From Actinomucor elegans (Eukaryota; Mucoromycota; Mucoromycetes; Mucorales; Mucoraceae), in NCBI GenBank assembly GCA_026027325.1, contig JAMSLZ010000004.1, positions 1,116,001 through 1,180,000 on the forward strand: 64,000 nucleotides of DNA, written 5' to 3'. The notes beneath the pieces are model-generated. The model did no database searches, was not told the DNA's origin, and saw only the letters and a list, made by a program, of their open reading frames with translations. This document shows, piece after piece, positions 59,854 to 64,000 of the stretch (positions are counted from its first letter, which is position 1; every line of letters starts with the position of its first letter). The position numbers were made by a program, and so were the translations under genes.

Positions 59854-60460
59854 TGATAGTTGAATAACCTCCAGCATCATGTACTAGATAATCCAGTAGG
59901 TCAACTACTATAACCATGCTTGGTGGTTGGCTATCTTTTTCCAATGTAATCCAGTTTAATATATGGTGGCTTGCTACTTCTTTTTCTTCTGATTTTACTG
60001 TTGCTTCTTTTATGTGTAATGAACACATCAGGGCTCTTAATTGATGCACTGTGTCAACGCGGCTAATCTTTACCATGTTAGACAAAGGGAAAAAAGTGCT
60101 TTTTCTTATACAAATTACCATACTCGGACCAGATCCAGCCAAATCCGCTCGTCCGGCTTTGCATTTAAAGAACCTTGGAACATTGCAAAGCACTTGGACG
60201 CTAGTGCATCTTCTAGATGTTTATCGTCTTTGCACACTAGCAAAGCCCATGGTCTAGTGACAATTTCAAAGCCCTTTCCAAGTTGTTTTACTTGTTCAGT
60301 CTTTAATAATTCGGTTTTTCCTTTTAGTTTTGTTATAATAATATCTAACAATTCTCTGTAGACATATTTGAGCTACTTTTAGTTTCTATAAGCTACTAAC
60401 AACTTACTCATAATAACTCTCGTTATTCTCAAATTGAAGGAATGTATTTGCTTTTTGCAT
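59491..60460 (-). CDS. unidentified multi-exon gene, possibly a RecA-fold repair accessory protein; reading frame broken near a T28 run
   Basis: Exons at 60408-60460, 60119-60355 and 59853-60062 join in phase (GTAAGT, GTAATT and GTAAAA donors; CAG and TAG acceptors), giving about 166 residues. These include LGKGFEIVTRPWALLVCKDD and VCRVDTVHQLRALMCSLHI, then PPSMVIVVDLLDYLVHDAGG. The last two, a helix LRALxxSLH and a hydrophobic strand VIVVDLLDYL, are like the Walker-B region of SWSAP1/Rad51-paralog-type proteins, but no Walker A is visible. The final piece (59491-59792: NICTVEPIITKSDSELGQVL; EEATHIERLQRILHYYLDRS) is coding-like, but the intron 59793-59852, which is mostly a 28-T run, leaves it one base out of phase; direct joining hits a stop after three codons. 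Either the protein ends early, the splice differs, or the assembly has an error. Start ATG at 60460 is tentative. Confidence 0.5.
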
Positions 60461-62875
60461 AATCTCAGTTCGAGATCTACTTGTCTTTCTATTATTGCTT
60501 GAAGGGGAAGTTTCCTGGCCAGCACAGCCGAAAAGATATATTTAGTATTTTGCGTACAGTCACGGCCTAGACTGTTCTTTGAGGTATTTGAACAATGTAA
60601 TATATGATTTACCAACAAATATCGCAGCAAAGAGTCTTAAAGGGAACTTTTCTCGAGAAGATTGTAGGTGAATATTTAAGGACTCTATTAATTAGTTCAA
60701 ATGAGTTATATAGGCTCATTTTGTGTCTTCAGACGAGCTCACTTTTGGAATGTATTATTTCACAGACTTTTATTCTGAGTTTAAATACGTAAGTGATTTT
60801 GATTGGACATTATCAATGAATCAGTTTGGTGGAGTTATAAACAGATACAAAGTGCTTTAGCAGATTTTTAATATTTTGACGTTTTGTTGAATTATATGCG
60901 AATTTCGTCTATGGTAATTAGTTCTAGTTTTTTATATGATAATAAGATACTCTTTATCATTGTTATAACAAATCTTCTTCTAAAAAAAAGATAATGTACC
61001 AGAAAATGGATTATTCTTGAACAAAACTGGACAAGATGGTAATTGGTTTTTAACAATTTGTCAAACACCACCAGCATTTTCTTTCTTACCTTTTTCAGTT
61101 ATTTTTTATTTATATATCCAACAGACGTCAATAATGTTTGACATTAAAATTGAATTATGTTTAACGCTATTCTCGATATTAATACATATATCCATACCTA
61201 TGCCATTGATTACTATGATGTTGAATCAAGGTTGTAATAATTCAAAAATAACTAAGCAGCGCTTGCATATACCAGTTTAGAGTGAGTTAGCTCGTCAACA
61301 TCCTCAAATGCACAGAACATGATACTATTTGAAACTACATTTTCTGGAAATAGATATCTCATCTCTTCACAATTATCACGCGCAGAATAATAATAAACTT
61401 TGTGAAGAGGTGTAGAGTTATTACTAATATCGGGTTATTCAAATTATAAAGCTTTAAGACTATTACAGTATACATAAAAACTAGATAGCTGGGACAGCTG
61501 TAATAACTAAAAGCTGTACACAGTACAAACTAAAACTAAACGAAGAGGAAAGTATGAAAGGAGAGTCATCGAGACCAGGGATTGAGATAATATATAATTA
61601 CATACTTGTAAATTATTTCCTTATGAGCGATGATTTTTTCTCTAGCAATGTATGGACAATAAATCAACAAGTGAATGAACATTCAGAAGAATGTTCGAGC
61701 TTGTGTAAGTAACAATAAAGGAAAGCTGAAGCAGGTATTGGATCCGAAGAAGCTGCTAAAGAAAAAGTATATGGTTTGAATATTCAGTATGATGAGACAA
61801 AGCTTGTTTGAGAAGCTAAAGAAGTGGTTGATCTGATTCTTAACACCAGTAATGAAGCTGTTTATAACGAAATGCCTGATTGGATGCTACAAACAAAAAG
61901 CGGAAGAAAATACTCGAAAAAATAAGTGTTGCTTATAATTTTTCTAAGAACAGAAGAATATCGATGAGTCCCCCTCACTTGGTTGCTCAAGTACTTTCCC
62001 CTCAAGCCTGAAGAAGCCATTTAACAATGAGATCTACCTACTATTCACCACTTAACATGAATAGAACTTATTCTTTGCTTTCTGAAAAAGCTTTTGAATT
62101 TCACATCATCAAGAGCTGAAGTCTCTTGTCCTAATTTACAGCAAGAGCGACCATAGAATAAATAATATTTAGATCAGTTTGAGTTTATAAATATTAGAAA
62201 TGGATATTACTACAATATGCATAGTCTCAAAGAATCTAATGATTATTATATACCGAATATTCAACTGTACTTATGCGCTATTATTGGATAGCGGCAGTAT
62301 AAAAGACAAACCACCACTACTAAGTTACTACTATCTATGAGGTTAGCTTAGGGTCCTTACTTTATGATAAACTATTCTTCAATAAATATTGAGGGAAATT
62401 CAACTGTAATCGAATGATGTAACAGTCATACCATGTTGTTTTCTAAAACATTGAAATATTATCGAGAACTATAGGCTTATCTGATTTTATGGTTTTTGCA
62501 GTAAAAAGTTCAACTTTTGATATAGAAAGCTAAACAAAAACTAAATAAATCGACATCTCTCATCCTATGGAACATACTTGATTTCAAAAAGGATACTCCG
62601 GTTCTCCAAATATACGCCAAATCTTTAGTAGAACAAAAGCCAAACAGCCTACCTTACAAAGAGGCTTTTACTTCCTAGTCCTGCAGAGAATAGTAACCAA
62701 TCAACTACATACAAAGCTGATTCAAACGCAGCTATGCCCGATATCTTAACACGTAAAAAGGTGCATCTTGTTTCTTTTTTTTCACTTTCATCTTATTTTC
62801 ATTTTCTAAAGAAACCCATCAGGTAAACTGCAAATCTGCTTTATTTTCTTTTCATATTTACAATTGAATTAGAAA
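60461..62875. other. 2.4-kb intergenic stretch with a gene relic
   Basis: The first 200 bp upstream of 60460 probably hold the promoter of the minus-strand gene. The open frame at 61017-61280 is hydrophobic without a motif and is not called. A relic occupies 61623-62025 (separate entry). The last 100 bp (CTTTTTTTTCACTTTCATC) form the SEC31 leader. Confidence 0.5.
61623..62025 (+). pseudogene. decayed gene fragment of unknown function
   Basis: From an ATG at 61623 the frame reads MSDDFFSSNVWTINQQVNEH, then has TAA stops near 61710-61716. It continues AEAGIGSEEAAKEKVYGLNI, a TGA near 61809, then EAKEVVDLILNTSNEAVYNE, and shifts at an A6 run near 61920 into ISVAYNFSKNRRISMSPPHL. Acidic/helical composition is coding-like. 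I do not recognise it; a lineage-specific family or a mobile-element protein is possible. Confidence 0.45.
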
Positions 62876-64000
62876 ATGGTAAAGAGATTGAGTGAAATCA
62901 ATAGAACGGCAGTATTTGCCTGGAGTCCAGGACAGCAAGCGCCACTGATTGCCGCAGGTACAGCAGCAGGCGCTTTAGACGATTCTTTTTCCAACGCGTC
63001 CGAACTCGAGTTATTCAAGCTCGATTTAAAGAGCTCTTCATCAAACGGTATCGTATCTGCTGGTAAAATCTCAACAGCTTCGAGGTATTTTCAAATTATT
63101 TGTGTATGTGTGAGTGGGCTAGATGTTTAATCAACATAATAGATTCAACAAGCTGGTTTGGGGAAATGTGTCATCTACCAGTCCTCATGGTATTATTGCT
63201 GGCGGTTTAGAAAACGGTGAATTGACTCTTTGGGACCCTAGCAAGATCATTAATGGCGAAAGGTACGTACAAAATTGAATCATGTTTGAATCATTTCCAT
63301 TGACAGTTTGTGTGCTATGTACAGTGACGAAGAGGCAAAGATCATGGCCAATGCAACACATACAGGCCAAATCCGTGGGCTTGACTTTAACAAGTTCCAG
63401 ACCAACTTGTTGGCTTCTGCTGGCAGTAATAACGAAGTTTATATTTGGGATCTCACCAACCCTAATACACCTTATACACCCGGCCCCAAATCTCAAAAGT
63501 TAGATGATATCACTAGTGTTGGTTGGAATGGCCAAGTAGCCCATATTTTAGCTACATCCTCATCTACTGGTCATACTGTTGTTTGGGATCTGCGAAACCG
63601 TAAAGAAGTCATGACATTGTCTGCACCTAATGCCGGAGGTTTGCATGCTCGCAAGAGCATCTCTTCTGTTGTTTGGCATCCTGATGTGGTAAAAACTTGC
63701 GTTGATTTATAAAAATTATTTTTATTTCTTAACAGTTTTATTATTAGGCTACTCAATTGGTTACTGCAGCTGAGGATGATAACAATCCAGTTGTAACTCT
63801 CTGGGATCTTCGTCATGCTCACTCGCCTGAAAAGATCCTTGCTGGTCATACAAAGGGTGTTTTGAACGTTTCTTGGTGCCGACAGGACTCTGATCTATTG
63901 ATGTCTTGTGGTAAAGATTGCAAGACTTTGATTTGGAACCCTAATTCCGGTGAATTGTTGGGTGAATTGGCTCAAGATTCCAACTGGACCTTCCAAACTG
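62876..64000 (+). CDS. SEC31: SEC31, COPII coat outer subunit (3' end beyond window)
   Basis: Sec31 with Sec13 forms the outer cage of COPII vesicles leaving the endoplasmic reticulum. Four exons are visible (62876-63084, 63143-63262, 63325-63688, 63748 to the edge), all in phase. The N-terminus MVKRLSEINRTAVFAWSPGQ and PLIAAGTAAGALDDSFSN are standard Sec31 opening motifs. WD40 blades follow: GIIAGGLENGELTLWDPSKI, GQIRGLDFNKFQTNLLASAG, EVYIWDLTNP, HTVVWDLRNRKEV and GHTKGVLNVSWCRQDSDLLM. The helical ACE1 cage domain and Pro-rich region would lie beyond 64000. No lesion seen. The partner Sec13 is not in the window. Confidence 0.95.

Overview
This is nuclear DNA of a fungus, most likely an early-diverging Mucoromycota (Mucorales-type) species. 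The evidence is AT-rich spacer DNA, many short GT-AG introns (about 50-80 nt), long A/T homopolymers, an F-box/leucine-rich-repeat relic of the kind common in that group, and the overall gene set. I see no bacterial operons, CRISPR arrays, rRNA or tRNA genes. Taxonomic placement is inference from gene style only.

Layout. 1-440: 3' end of an unidentified + strand gene. 1053-5495: three close-packed minus-strand genes: a La RNA-binding protein, an ATRX/RAD54L2-type SNF2 ATPase, and a small protein whose C-terminus resembles an HP1 chromo-shadow domain. 6197-7964: broken F-box gene. 9325-18463: a very large many-exon gene for a neurofibromin/IRA-type RasGAP. 19688-21775: mitochondrial GatB. 24207-25023: GNAT acetyltransferase. 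25385-25945: Rieske protein. 29715-30698: TRM8 tRNA methyltransferase. 32901-36855: a + strand cluster with an orphan small protein, a DsbA/FrnE oxidoreductase, a ZIP zinc transporter and ribosomal protein eS24. 39862-41028: bHLH factor. 42537-43786: mitochondrial FAD/folate-type carrier, tail to tail with squalene synthase (43870-45433), followed on the minus strand by RIX1 (45579-48173). 48628-49670: decayed unknown gene. 53020-53936: secreted expansin/RlpA-like barrel protein. 58634-59344: GCN4-like bZIP. 59491-60460: unidentified minus-strand gene with a phase problem. 62876-64000: 5' part of SEC31.

The genes are mostly unrelated housekeeping functions (RNA maturation, translation, ribosome assembly, sterol synthesis, COPII traffic, Ras and amino-acid control), so this is an ordinary chromosomal segment rather than a cluster. 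The most unusual content is in the spacers. One dispersed, palindrome-rich repeat family occurs in both orientations in at least eight spacers. A second family occurs as loose pairs. Three or four genes are decayed, and there are several strong hairpins. I did not find a convincing new biological system. The best leads are the palindromic repeat family, the chromo-shadow-like/ATRX-like gene pair, and the decayed gene at 48628.
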